A stretch of DNA of 15,544 bases, taken from positions 1 through 15,544 of the forward strand of contig JBFWNY010000054.1 in assembly GCA_050250815.1 (NCBI GenBank), read 5' to 3'. The DNA comes from JAEUMD01 sp050250815. Its GTDB lineage: Bacteria > Pseudomonadota > Alphaproteobacteria > Rhizobiales > Hyphomicrobiaceae. Positions 1 through 6,869 of this stretch are shown here, piece after piece. The stretch's first letter is position 1. Every line of letters starts with the position of its first letter. The notes under the pieces are model-generated. The model worked only from the letters and a program-made list of their open reading frames with translations. It was not told where the DNA came from and did not search any database. The position numbers and the translations under genes are program-made.

Positions 1-27
1 GAGTTTCGTCACGTTATCGTTGGGCAC
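1..27 (-). CDS. Possible start of a gene running off the left edge, unidentified
   Basis: A GTG codon at 27-25 on the minus strand opens a frame that stays open to the window edge (9 codons visible, beginning Val-Pro-Asn-Asp-Asn). An AAGGAG Shine-Dalgarno sequence at 42-37 stands 9 bases upstream, which is good spacing. An ATG at 32-30 is only 4 bases from the same sequence and meets a stop after seven codons, so GTG is preferred. The site is about 60 bases downstream of the NapF-like gene on the same strand, so the two could be co-transcribed. Nine residues are too few to assign a family; a nap or other denitrification gene would fit the context, but that is a guess. Confidence 0.3.
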
Positions 28-87
28 GGCATATCGCTCCTTTGGTGGAGAAGTGAGGTCGTCAACAAACCCCACGATATGCCGCCT

Positions 88-408
88 TCACCGATTCACG
101 CCGTCACCAACTTCTGGGGATAGCTCCTTGACCGGCCAGGGGGGATCAAGTTCCGCGTCGAAACACGTGGTCGGGCAAGCTTGGGCGCAGGCGGCGCAGA
201 GCGTGCATGCTGCGGTGCCGAAGCGAATTGCCGGATACTGCGAAGATCCTTCGACGAGCACACCCGTCGGACATGCCTCGATGCATGCCCCGCATCGCGC
301 GCAGGCCTCCAGGAATTCCGCCTCGGGGCGCGACCACGGGGGGCGCTGCTCCGGCTTGCCTGCCTTGGATCTTCCAAAGAGGTCGCGTCGTGTCAGCAGG
401 CTCGTCAT
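88..408 (-). CDS. napF: NapF-like two-cluster [4Fe-4S] ferredoxin, short form
   Basis: Cytoplasmic iron-sulfur protein of 106 residues resembling the N-terminal half of NapF, which supports periplasmic nitrate reductase (Nap) maturation or electron flow. The start has the NapF-style Thr-Arg-Arg-Asp-Leu-Phe segment (residues 6-11) and a Pro-Pro-Trp (23-25). Two CxxCxxCxxxCP motifs follow: Cys36/39/42/46 and Cys68/71/74/78. E. coli NapF is about 164 residues and has further cysteine clusters after this point. Here the protein stops about 28 residues after the second cluster, and I see no Cys-rich continuation in any frame of the next 90 bases. ATG 408 is chosen because it has AGGG upstream and leaves a normal leader below the box at 516-529. 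An in-frame ATG at 474 (128 residues) has no good ribosome site. The family call is good; a link to Nap is inferred, since no nap enzyme genes are visible. Confidence 0.7.
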   Translation of the reverse strand: MTSLLTRRDLFGRSKAGKPEQRPPWSRPEAEFLEACARCGACIEACPTGVLVEGSSQYPAIRFGTAACTLCAACAQACPTTCFDAELDPPWPVKELSPEVGDGVNR

Positions 409-515
409 TACGCGCCCTAGTAGCTTGGCAACGCCAAGACTCTGGCCCACCGCTGCTGCTGCGATGCCGCCCAAGTCCGCTGGCGGCCATGTTGACGCGA
501 CGGAAATGAGTGGTC

Positions 516-529
516 TTGACTAAAGTCAA
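516..529. promoter_or_regulatory. FNR/DNR-type operator, perfect palindrome
   Basis: TTGACTAAAGTCAA is a perfect 5+4+5 inverted repeat matching the FNR/DNR consensus TTGAY-N4-RTCAA. On the minus strand a weak -10 candidate (CAACAT, 494-489) puts a transcription start near 482. The box centre is then about 40 bases upstream, the usual place for activation by FNR-type proteins. The site therefore most likely drives the NapF-like gene (ATG 408). It is 327 bases from the regulator gene on the plus strand, so control of that gene is less likely. Confidence 0.75.
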
Positions 530-855
530 GCATCGTACCCGTCGCATCCGCCGATTTCGCAATCGGGGACGGAAATGGAAAGGCGCTCACGAGCGTCATT
601 GCATTGCGTTCGAACCGCCGAAGTCCGCGTGGAGATGACGGTGTGACGTACCGAGAATGGCTGCGAACGGTTGCACTTTTAGCGGACCGTGTGCCGATAT
701 CGTCGATCGGTCTAACGTGGAGCGACTTGTGGGGAGAGCCAATAATGCTGCCGGCGTGCTTTGAGGGCCGCTGCAGCTCATGGTACCTTCCCCAGACCCA
801 TCACGTGCATTCGCGGTGCCCAACCGCCATTGCGTCGGCTTTTCCGGAGACCGCA
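530..855. other. Non-coding stretch upstream of the regulator gene
   Basis: About 325 bases lie between the operator and the regulator start. A plus-strand frame is open from 604 in phase with the regulator, but the resulting N-terminal extension of 84 residues has no Crp/Fnr-like content and I treat it as untranslated. I see no second FNR-type box, no convincing sigma70 -35/-10 pair and no strong hairpin here. The regulator's promoter should lie in this stretch but cannot be placed by eye. Confidence 0.4.
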
Positions 856-1563
856 ATGCTCGGCAGCAGAGACTTGGCGACCGTACGCGAGGCCGTGCTC
901 TTTGCGAGCCTTCCGGATGAACTGGCCGAATTGATCCTGCAGAGGGCCGCCACTCGCGCGTTCCGTCGAGGCGAAACGATCTTTCTTCAGGGAGAGACGG
1001 CGCAGCACCTCTATGTGGTCCTGGATGGCTGGGTGAAGCTCTTCCGCATCACGTCCAGCGGCGCAGAAGCGGTCGTCGGCGTATTCACGAAAGGGCGCAG
1101 CTTCGGCGAGGCCGTGGCGATCAACGGCGATCCCTATCCGGTTTCGGCAGAGGCCGTGACCGACGCGCGTGTCGTTAGTGTGCGGGCGAATGTTCTTACG
1201 TCACTCATGCAGGAGCGGCCTGAGATTGCTCGGGCCGTCCTGTCTTCCACATTCATACACCTTCACGGCCTGATCTCTCAGATCGAGCAGCTCAAGTCTC
1301 ACACTGGAGCTCAACGCGTCGCGGAATTCCTCCTCGATCTGTGCCCCGCCGCGGAAGGCCCCTGCCGGATTACTCTGCCCTACGACAAATCGCTGATTGC
1401 CGGTCGCCTGGGCATGCAACCGCCGAGTCTCTCCCGCGCCTTCAACAGGCTTGAGGCGCTCGGTGTGACCATCGATCACAACCATGCGATCATCGACGAC
1501 GTCGCGGCACTCCGCGACTACATGCTCGAGGATCGCAGCGCGCCTTGGCGCAAGGCTGAGTAG
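856..1563 (+). CDS. Crp/Fnr-family transcription regulator, DNR/NnrR type
   Basis: A 235-residue one-component regulator, probably sensing NO and switching on the nir and nor operons. The N-terminal half is a cyclic-nucleotide-binding-type beta-roll (about residues 15-125, with a Gly-Glu-Thr-Ile-Phe-Leu-Gln-Gly segment). A long dimerisation helix follows, then a Crp-type helix-turn-helix with recognition segment Gln-Pro-Pro-Ser-Leu-Ser-Arg near residue 192. There is no N-terminal cysteine cluster; the only two cysteines are near the start of the DNA-binding domain, so this is not an oxygen-sensing iron-sulfur FNR. DNR and NnrR proteins lack that cluster, and DNR is known to use heme to sense NO. 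ATG 856 is chosen for its GGAGA at 846-850 and the family's usual 225-250 residue length. Oddity: proline sits where most FNR-like proteins have the DNA-contacting glutamate (E-x-x-S-R). It converges on the nor operon. The subgroup (dnr or nnrR) is not resolved, so no symbol is given. Confidence 0.85.
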   Translation: MLGSRDLATVREAVLFASLPDELAELILQRAATRAFRRGETIFLQGETAQHLYVVLDGWVKLFRITSSGAEAVVGVFTKGRSFGEAVAINGDPYPVSAEAVTDARVVSVRANVLTSLMQERPEIARAVLSSTFIHLHGLISQIEQLKSHTGAQRVAEFLLDLCPAAEGPCRITLPYDKSLIAGRLGMQPPSLSRAFNRLEALGVTIDHNHAIIDDVAALRDYMLEDRSAPWRKAE

Positions 1564-1569
1564 GCAGTC

Positions 1570-1613
1570 GTATCCGCAGCCCCATTGTGAGCATCAGTCC
1601 TGCTCGCGGATAC
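1570..1613. terminator. Bulged stem-loop between convergent regulator and nor operon
   Basis: GTATCCGC (1570-1577) pairs with GCGGATAC (1606-1613). Inside it GAGCA (1589-1593) pairs with TGCTC (1601-1605) around a 7-base loop. The two stems are contiguous on the 3' side and leave an 11-base bulge on the 5' side. The structure starts 7 bases after the regulator's stop codon and overlaps the last codons of the minus-strand small membrane protein gene. There is no T-run on either side, so intrinsic termination is doubtful; it may act as a transcript-end barrier between converging genes. Confidence 0.35.
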
Positions 1614-1839
1614 CCTCGCCGATGCGGCGCGCAAGCCAGACCGCCGGCCAGAGACCTACAAGCGCGCCGATTCCGCCTGCGACTGCGAGGCCGGTGAGGC
1701 CATAAGGGACTGCCGCTGGCGTTGCATTGGCGATGAATGCGCCGTTGATGGCGCAGGCCGGACCCATAAGCGCGTAACAGAAGGCATAGAGCCAGTTCGG
1801 TGTCTGGCCTGAGGGTCTATCCTTGGAATTTGCGGTCAT
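1594..1839 (-). CDS. Small two-helix membrane protein at the end of the nor operon, unidentified
   Basis: I do not recognise a family for this 81-residue protein. It has a short polar N-terminus, a hydrophobic segment at about residues 16-38 and a second, Gly/Ala-rich one at about 45-70. It ends in a charged tail (Arg-Arg-Ile-Gly-Glu-Gly-Ile-Arg-Glu-Gln-Asp). This predicts a two-helix inner-membrane protein. It begins 3 bases after the norF stop, with GGAG about 9 bases upstream of the ATG, so it looks translated as the last gene of the norCBQDEF transcript. Its position next to norE and norF suggests a further small accessory subunit for NO reductase or a related membrane complex, but that is inference from context only. 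Confidence 0.65.
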   Translation of the reverse strand: MTANSKDRPSGQTPNWLYAFCYALMGPACAINGAFIANATPAAVPYGLTGLAVAGGIGALVGLWPAVWLARRIGEGIREQD

Positions 1840-1842
1840 GTC

Positions 1843-2112
1843 TCAGGTCTCCGTGCCGATGAGGTAGACGACCAACGCCAGCAGGAGGAAGACGATGAGC
1901 GCGGCGTCGAAGGCTCGCGACCAGAAGCGCGAAGCGGCAAGCCCCATATACCGGAAGAGAATGATGCGGGCCTTGAACCCCGCCAGTATCAGGACGGCGA
2001 CTGTGAAGGCGATGGGCGAAAGGTCGCCAGGGCGAACGGCACTCAGTCCAGCCGTCGCCGCGCTCAATCCCACGAGGAGACACCAGGAGAATACGAGTCG
2101 CCCGTCGGCCAT
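1843..2112 (-). CDS. norF: NorF, small membrane protein of the cytochrome oxidase subunit IV type
   Basis: A protein of 89 residues with three predicted membrane helices (about residues 6-25, 32-52 and 66-86). The segment Lys-Ala-Arg-Ile-Ile-Leu-Phe-Arg-Tyr-Met-Gly-Leu after helix 2 resembles the signature of prokaryotic cytochrome c oxidase subunit IV. NorF follows NorE in Paracoccus-type nor operons and helps NO reductase reach full activity; its exact role is not settled. ATG 2112 is chosen because GAGG sits 5 bases upstream and the start lies 2 bases after the norE stop. An in-frame ATG at 2154, inside norE, would give 103 residues with a polar extension and is less likely. Confidence 0.75.
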   Translation of the reverse strand: MADGRLVFSWCLLVGLSAATAGLSAVRPGDLSPIAFTVAVLILAGFKARIILFRYMGLAASRFWSRAFDAALIVFLLLALVVYLIGTET

Positions 2113-2114
2113 CG

Positions 2115-2693
2115 TCACCTCGCAAGATAGATGATCGGGAACAGCAGTACCCAAATGAGATCGACCATGTGCCAGAAGGTGGCAGCCGTTTCCATGTTGC
2201 GGGCGCTGTCGTAGACGGCGGCGAGCCCCAGGATGAGCAGACCGGCCAAGACGTGAGCGGCGTGAAAGCCCGTGATGAGATAGTAGAACGTGAAGAACGG
2301 ACTGGTTTCCAGATCGATGCCGCGCTGAATCTTGTCGGCGTATTCGAAGAACTTCACGGCAAGGAACGCGACGCCCAGACCGCTTGCGCTAGCAAGCCAA
2401 CGGCGCGCCTTCCTCCGGTCACCAACGTGACGGGAAGAGACCGCGAGTGCGGCGAACAGGCCGCTTGTCACCAGAGCGATGGTGTTGAGCGCTCCTGCAG
2501 TGCGATCTAGCAAGGCCTGGTCTGCGGCGAAGCCCGGCGGATCCGTAGCGCGAACACCCAGAAACGCCAGCAGGGCGGCTCCGAAGACGAGCAGCTCGCT
2601 GGCGATCAGCACCCACATCATGAGATCGCCGGGAAGCTCGCTGAACACCCCCCAGCCGTCGTCGGTGCTGGCTTTGGTTGCTGGCTGGTTCAT
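2115..2693 (-). CDS. norE: NorE, cytochrome c oxidase subunit III-like accessory protein
   Basis: A 192-residue inner-membrane protein with five predicted helices, matching the short, five-helix form of the heme-copper oxidase subunit III family. Family features include the Pro-Gly-Asp-Leu-Met-Met-Trp-Val segment leading into helix 1 and the Thr-Gly-Phe-His-Ala-Ala-His-Val segment in the second half. The C-terminal Trp-His-Met-Val-Asp-Leu-Ile-Trp-Val motif is also typical. NorE is not a catalytic subunit of NorCB but is encoded with it in many denitrifiers, and loss lowers NO reductase activity. The ATG overlaps the norD stop codon (ATGA arrangement), which implies translational coupling. The subunit III relationship is clear; the name NorE rests on the nor operon context. 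Confidence 0.87.
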   Translation of the reverse strand: MNQPATKASTDDGWGVFSELPGDLMMWVLIASELLVFGAALLAFLGVRATDPPGFAADQALLDRTAGALNTIALVTSGLFAALAVSSRHVGDRRKARRWLASASGLGVAFLAVKFFEYADKIQRGIDLETSPFFTFYYLITGFHAAHVLAGLLILGLAAVYDSARNMETAATFWHMVDLIWVLLFPIIYLAR

Positions 2694-4645
2694 TCGCTGA
2701 CGAGGTGGCGATAGATCTGCGGCAAGGCACTCGTCAGCTTGTCGGGGTCCGGAATGACGGAAAAGCCGCCCGAGCCGAAGATGCGCGCGAAGGTGGATTG
2801 CGACTTGGCGTCGATGGTCACGCCGAAAACTGACTGGCCGCGTCGGCGTGCCTCACGCACGGCCATATGGCTGTCCTCCACGCCATGCCGGCCTTCGTAA
2901 TGGTCGAGATCGTTGGGCTTGCCGTCGGTAATTACGAGCAGAAGGCGACGGCGGCGCGGGTGGTTGGCAAGACCAGCGGAAGCATGCCGGACGGCGGCTC
3001 CCAGCCGCGTATAGAAGCCGGGCTTCAATCCAGAAATGCGGCTTTCGACAAGCGACGTCATCGGCTCGTCGAAGCGCTTGCACGAAGCCACGTACACGCG
3101 ATCCCGCCGGAGCGAAGAGAAGGCGTTGACCTCGGTATCGTCGCCGCAGGCTTCCAGTCCCCACGCAAGCGCGATGAGCGCCTCGCGCGCGATGTCGATG
3201 ACCTGGCGACCACTCACCACGCTTTCCGTCGAGCGAGAGGCATCCATAAGTATGGATACGGCGAGATCGCGCTCCTGATTGCGGCTGGCACGGTAGACGC
3301 GATCGGTGTGCTCCCCGGTTGCGGCAAGATCGACGCGCGCGTCCACCGCAGCCTCGAAATCGAGCTCATCGCCGTCGATCTGGCGCGACAGGTGCACACG
3401 CCTTGGCCGCAGGGCCTCGAATTGGCGGCGAACTTCTTGAATTCGACGCCGTGCGATTGGGCAGGAAAGAAGGGCCGGGGCTTCCGGAGCGGGTTCGGCC
3501 TGACTGGCGAGTACCCGACAGTAATCCGGCAGATGCCGCTTCGTTCTGTGATCCCACTCCGGATAAAGGTGCTTGCCTGCGATGGCCTCGATCTCGACGT
3601 CGGCGGGCGACAGGTCGAGGTGCATCTTGAGGCGCGCGCGCGCACGCTGCGGCACTTTCGTCAGGCTGATTTCGTCGAGGTCATCGGCCGCCTTTTTGGC
3701 GGTGTCCTCGTCGTCATCCTCGACGCGGCGGTTGAGGTTGAGGAACTCAGTCCACGAAAAGATGGCCTCGTACTTGTGCAGGATCAGACTGTCCTTGCGT
3801 GCCGCCTGATCAGCCTTTTCGCGCTTGGCGCGGAACGCACGCTCCTGGGCGTGCTGATCGGCAAGCTTCGGCCCCGATGGTTCCTCGTCGTCGTGGTCGA
3901 CGCGGTCGCCCCGCTGCATGGCGCTCAGGTCCGGCCACATGAGCACAGGTTCGAACGTTCGATAGCCGCGCGGAGCAACGAAGGCGCCAAGGTCGATTGC
4001 TGCCCCGTGCACGGCGGCGGCGATCGAGGCGGCAACCGCATCTGTGGGGGGCGGGCCGCCGAGCATTTGGCGAATGACAGCTTCCAGAGCCGCTTCCACT
4101 CGCGGCAACTTGCGGTCGCGGCGGAGAGCGAGCGTCTCGCGCCGCAGCGCGGTATGGACTGCGCGCAGGCCCGGGCAGGCTCCAAGCGTTGCGCGCGTCA
4201 TGGCGGTTGTCGCCTGCAGACTGCGGATGTCGGCACGCAGGGGGTCTGCCTCGCACCGTGGCGGGGTCGCGTTGACGCACGCAGCGGCGAGCCAGAGATA
4301 GAGAGCGATGTTCTTGTCGGTGTGGTCTAGAAAGTCAATGCGCTCGGGAAGACGCAGCGACTGACCATCGAAGCTCGCCTGCGCAAGATGCTCCGCAGCT
4401 CGCCCCAGCGAACGCCGCCAGGAAAGGCGGTGGCGGGAGGCAGGTGCTCGCATCGGCTTGATCTCGACATCGCGTGCGCCGCCCAGCCCACGGAACAGTA
4501 CGCCGATGCGGCCGCGCACATCGTCGAGGGAGACCGCGGCGTTAGCGTGCACTGATGGCGCATCGAGCCCGGAGGCGAACGCGTGCCAGATCTTGCCGAT
4601 GCTTTCTTCCGGCTCCCACAGCTCGACCTCGATCCGCTCGCTCAC
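2690..4645 (-). CDS. norD: NorD, von Willebrand factor A protein for NO reductase activation
   Basis: A cytoplasmic protein of 651 residues, close to the roughly 640 usual for NorD. The C-terminal VWA domain (about residues 460-645) carries a complete metal-ion-dependent adhesion site: Asp-x-Ser-x-Ser beginning at Asp468, a Thr in the Phe-Tyr-Thr-Arg-Leu segment, and an Asp in Ile-Thr-Asp-Gly-Lys. A very acidic stretch lies near residues 308-325. NorD works with the AAA+ ATPase NorQ, probably inserting non-heme iron (FeB) into NorB. The start is GTG 4645, with GAGGAAGG just upstream, 8 bases after the norQ stop. A GTG at 4657 overlapping the norQ stop would add four residues but has no ribosome site. 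A 1.46-kb open frame on the opposite strand is a codon-bias shadow. Confidence 0.92.
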   Translation of the reverse strand: MSERIEVELWEPEESIGKIWHAFASGLDAPSVHANAAVSLDDVRGRIGVLFRGLGGARDVEIKPMRAPASRHRLSWRRSLGRAAEHLAQASFDGQSLRLPERIDFLDHTDKNIALYLWLAAACVNATPPRCEADPLRADIRSLQATTAMTRATLGACPGLRAVHTALRRETLALRRDRKLPRVEAALEAVIRQMLGGPPPTDAVAASIAAAVHGAAIDLGAFVAPRGYRTFEPVLMWPDLSAMQRGDRVDHDDEEPSGPKLADQHAQERAFRAKREKADQAARKDSLILHKYEAIFSWTEFLNLNRRVEDDDEDTAKKAADDLDEISLTKVPQRARARLKMHLDLSPADVEIEAIAGKHLYPEWDHRTKRHLPDYCRVLASQAEPAPEAPALLSCPIARRRIQEVRRQFEALRPRRVHLSRQIDGDELDFEAAVDARVDLAATGEHTDRVYRASRNQERDLAVSILMDASRSTESVVSGRQVIDIAREALIALAWGLEACGDDTEVNAFSSLRRDRVYVASCKRFDEPMTSLVESRISGLKPGFYTRLGAAVRHASAGLANHPRRRRLLLVITDGKPNDLDHYEGRHGVEDSHMAVREARRRGQSVFGVTIDAKSQSTFARIFGSGGFSVIPDPDKLTSALPQIYRHLVSE

Positions 4646-4653
4646 GGCCTTCC

Positions 4654-5469
4654 TCACCCGTAGACGGCGGCGACGAGATCCATGAGGCCGCGCTTGACGT
4701 CCGCATCATCGCTCAGGGGTTCGACCAAGGCCGCGGTTACCGCCCGTTCGACAGGCATGCCGGCGCGAATAAGAGTTGCGCAGTAGACGAGAAGGCGCGT
4801 GGAGACGCCCTCCTCGATGTCCTGTCCCTTTAGAGCCCGCAGCTTGCCCGCAAGACGCACGAGTGGCGCGACGCGCTCCCGGGAAAGGCCGCTCTCGGCG
4901 CATACGACATCGGTCTCCTGCGCGGGCGTTGGGAAATCGAACTCGATCGAGAGGAAGCGCTGCCGGGTGGACGGCTTCAGTGTCTTCAGGATGTTCTGGT
5001 AGCCCGGGTTATAGGAGGCAACGAGCATGAATTCGGGCTTCGCCTCCAGCAGCTCGCCGGTGCGCTCGATAGGCAGGATGCGCCGGTCGTCGGTCAAGGG
5101 ATGCAGTACGACAGTGACGTCCTTGCGCGCTTCCACGATCTCGTCGAGATAGCAGATGGCACCATCGCGAACCGCTCGGGTCAGCGGCCCGTCGATCCAC
5201 TCGGTCTCGCCACCCTTGAGCAGATAGCGGCCGACGAGGTCGGCAGCCGACAGGTCATCGTGGCAGGAGACGGTGTAGAGCGGCCGGCCCAGGCGAGCGG
5301 CCATGTGGGAGACGAACCGCGTCTTCCCGCATCCCGTCGGCCCCTTCAGCAACAGCGGCATGCGATTGGCATAGGCAGCTTGGAAGACATCGCATTCGTC
5401 GCGCGCTGGCAAGTAGAAGGGGGGCTCGCCCCCCTTCTCAGTCGCATTCTTCTGCTGGAGGTTATTCAT
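4654..5469 (-). CDS. norQ: NorQ, MoxR-type AAA+ ATPase
   Basis: A 271-residue cytoplasmic ATPase of the MoxR/CbbQ/NorQ group. Walker A is Gly-Pro-Thr-Gly-Cys-Gly-Lys-Thr at residues 43-50, and Walker B (Ile-Cys-Tyr-Leu-Asp-Glu) lies at 105-110. A Ser-Tyr-Asn-Pro-Gly segment (sensor 1 region) and Ser-Thr-Arg-Gln-Arg-Phe (arginine-finger region) follow. NorQ couples ATP hydrolysis to activation of NO reductase together with the VWA protein NorD, which is encoded directly downstream. The start lies 3 bases after the norB stop with GGAG 6 bases upstream, so translation is probably coupled. Codons 11-19 form a perfect 10-bp G/C-rich hairpin that may lower norQDEF expression relative to norCB. Confidence 0.93.
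   Translation of the reverse strand: MNNLQQKNATEKGGEPPFYLPARDECDVFQAAYANRMPLLLKGPTGCGKTRFVSHMAARLGRPLYTVSCHDDLSAADLVGRYLLKGGETEWIDGPLTRAVRDGAICYLDEIVEARKDVTVVLHPLTDDRRILPIERTGELLEAKPEFMLVASYNPGYQNILKTLKPSTRQRFLSIEFDFPTPAQETDVVCAESGLSRERVAPLVRLAGKLRALKGQDIEEGVSTRLLVYCATLIRAGMPVERAVTAALVEPLSDDADVKRGLMDLVAAVYG
5415..5438 (-). promoter_or_regulatory. Perfect hairpin in the 5' coding part of norQ
   Basis: AGAAGGGGGG (5415-5424) and CCCCCCTTCT (5429-5438) form a 10-bp perfect stem with a 4-base loop. In the nor transcript it begins about 35 bases after the norB stop codon and 31 bases into norQ. No T-run follows, so it is not a standard terminator. Its position after the structural genes norC and norB and before the accessory genes suggests an RNA-processing or 3'-stabilising element, or a partial block. 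The role is inferred; the base pairing is seen directly. Confidence 0.55.
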
Positions 5470-5472
5470 GCC

Positions 5473-6846
5473 TCACTCCGCAGGCGCAACGCGGGCCTCG
5501 CGCCCCGACTCGATGACCTCACGTTGCGGGACGAGGATGGAATAGACGAACAGAAGGGCGCCCAGCACCACGGCAGCACCCGCCCCAAAGCGCATCAGGT
5601 AGAAGACAGAGAGCTGATCCTGGACGTCCATGTAGTGTTGGCCCATGACCCGCTGGAGGTGCGTCTGCACCGTGCCAGCAAATGTCAGAACGAAAGTCAT
5701 GAACGCCATGCCGCCCGACATCAGCCAGAAGCTCGCCATGTTGAGCACCTGATTGTAGGGGTCGCGGTTTCTCATGATCGGGAATGCATAGGTGAAGATG
5801 GCGAGGTTCAGGGACACGTAGGCGCCGAAGAATGCGAGATGTCCGTGCGCCGCCGTGATCTGAGTGCCGTGCGTATAGTAGTTGACGCCATGCAGCGTGT
5901 GCATGAAGCCCCATACGCCTGCACCGAAGAAGGCAAGCGTCGTCGTGCCGAGCGACCACAGCAACGCGGCCTTATTGGGATGGTCGCGTCGGCCCTTCCA
6001 GACCATCACGAACGAGAACACCATCATCAGGAAGAAGGGGATGATCTCGAGGCTGGAGAAGATCGAGCCGATCCACTGCCAGTAACCGGGTGTCCCGATC
6101 CAGTAGTAGTGGTGGCCGGTGCCGAGGATGCCGGTGAACAGCGACGTGGCGACGATCACGTAGAGCCACTTTTCGACGATCTCGCGATCGACGCCGGTAA
6201 GCTTAAGCATCAGGTAGGCGAGAATCGATGCCATGACGAGTTCCCATACGCCTTCCACCCAAAGATGGACGACGTACCACCAGTACATCTTGTCGAGGCT
6301 CAGGTTGCCGGGATTGTAGAGGGAGAACAGGAACAGAAGCGCGATGCCCCAAAGACCGATGAGGAGCACGTTGGTGATCGCCGTCTTGCGTCCGGCGAGC
6401 ACGGTCATGGTGACGTTGTAGAGGAAGATCAGCGCAGCAACGACGATGCCCAGCTTCACCCATAGCGGCTGCTCGAGGAACTCACGGCCTTCCTTGCCGA
6501 GTAGAAAGTTGCCGTTGAAGAGGTCGAAGACATAGGTCACGACCACGCCAGCGGTGCCCAGTACGAGGATGGCGAGTTGAAGGTAGGCGAGCTGCGTCGA
6601 ATGGATCTCGCGTTCGGCTTCCTCCGGAATGAGGAAGTATGCGGCGCCGAAGAAGCCCAGCAGAAGCCACACAACGAGGGAGTTGGTGTGCAGCATCCGA
6701 ACGACGTTGAAGGGGAGAATCTCCGACAGCGTGTTGGGCGCGACGTAGATCCAGCCGGCGAGTAGTCCGCCGGAGACCTGCACGAGGAACAGGATCATCG
6801 CCGTCAGAAAGTAGATGAAGGCGACCTTCTGGCTTTCGTACTTCAT
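5473..6846 (-). CDS. norB: NorB, cNOR-type nitric oxide reductase catalytic subunit
   Basis: Inner-membrane heme-copper superfamily protein of 457 residues with about 12 helices; it reduces two NO to N2O. Ligands expected from the Pseudomonas aeruginosa structure are present. Low-spin heme b has His53 and His336, high-spin heme b3 has His334, and FeB has His194, His245 and His246. The FeB-site and proton-path glutamates are Glu198 and Glu267. From His194 to His336 every residue keeps a constant offset of 13 from the P. aeruginosa numbering as I remember it. There is no N-terminal extension of the quinol-dependent qNor type, and norC is adjacent, so this is cNOR. ATG 6846 (Met-Lys-Tyr-Glu-Ser-Gln-Lys) has GGAG 9 bases upstream and matches family starts. 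An in-frame ATG at 6870 overlapping the norC stop would add eight residues. Confidence 0.96.
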   Translation of the reverse strand: MKYESQKVAFIYFLTAMILFLVQVSGGLLAGWIYVAPNTLSEILPFNVVRMLHTNSLVVWLLLGFFGAAYFLIPEEAEREIHSTQLAYLQLAILVLGTAGVVVTYVFDLFNGNFLLGKEGREFLEQPLWVKLGIVVAALIFLYNVTMTVLAGRKTAITNVLLIGLWGIALLFLFSLYNPGNLSLDKMYWWYVVHLWVEGVWELVMASILAYLMLKLTGVDREIVEKWLYVIVATSLFTGILGTGHHYYWIGTPGYWQWIGSIFSSLEIIPFFLMMVFSFVMVWKGRRDHPNKAALLWSLGTTTLAFFGAGVWGFMHTLHGVNYYTHGTQITAAHGHLAFFGAYVSLNLAIFTYAFPIMRNRDPYNQVLNMASFWLMSGGMAFMTFVLTFAGTVQTHLQRVMGQHYMDVQDQLSVFYLMRFGAGAAVVLGALLFVYSILVPQREVIESGREARVAPAE

Positions 6847-6869
6847 TGTTGATGTCTCCCGTGCGCGCA

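Noticed and set aside
20..523. Plus-strand open frame opposite the NapF-like gene
   Set aside because: It is a low-complexity Ser/Arg/Pro-rich translation with no ribosome site. The opposite strand carries two CxxCxxCxxxCP motifs.
604..855. N-terminal extension of the regulator (84 residues)
   Set aside because: It is in frame but unlike any Crp/Fnr N-terminus, and the family length and the ribosome site both favour the ATG at 856.
2867..4330. Long open frame (487 codons) on the plus strand
   Set aside because: It is entirely antisense to norD, whose VWA motifs and length are clear. GC-rich codon bias on the minus strand opens this frame; its translation has no recognisable domain.
5101..6465. 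Long open frame (454 codons) on the plus strand
   Set aside because: It is antisense to norQ and norB. The translation is rich in His, Glu and Asp with no membrane or domain pattern, and norB ligands on the other strand are all in place.
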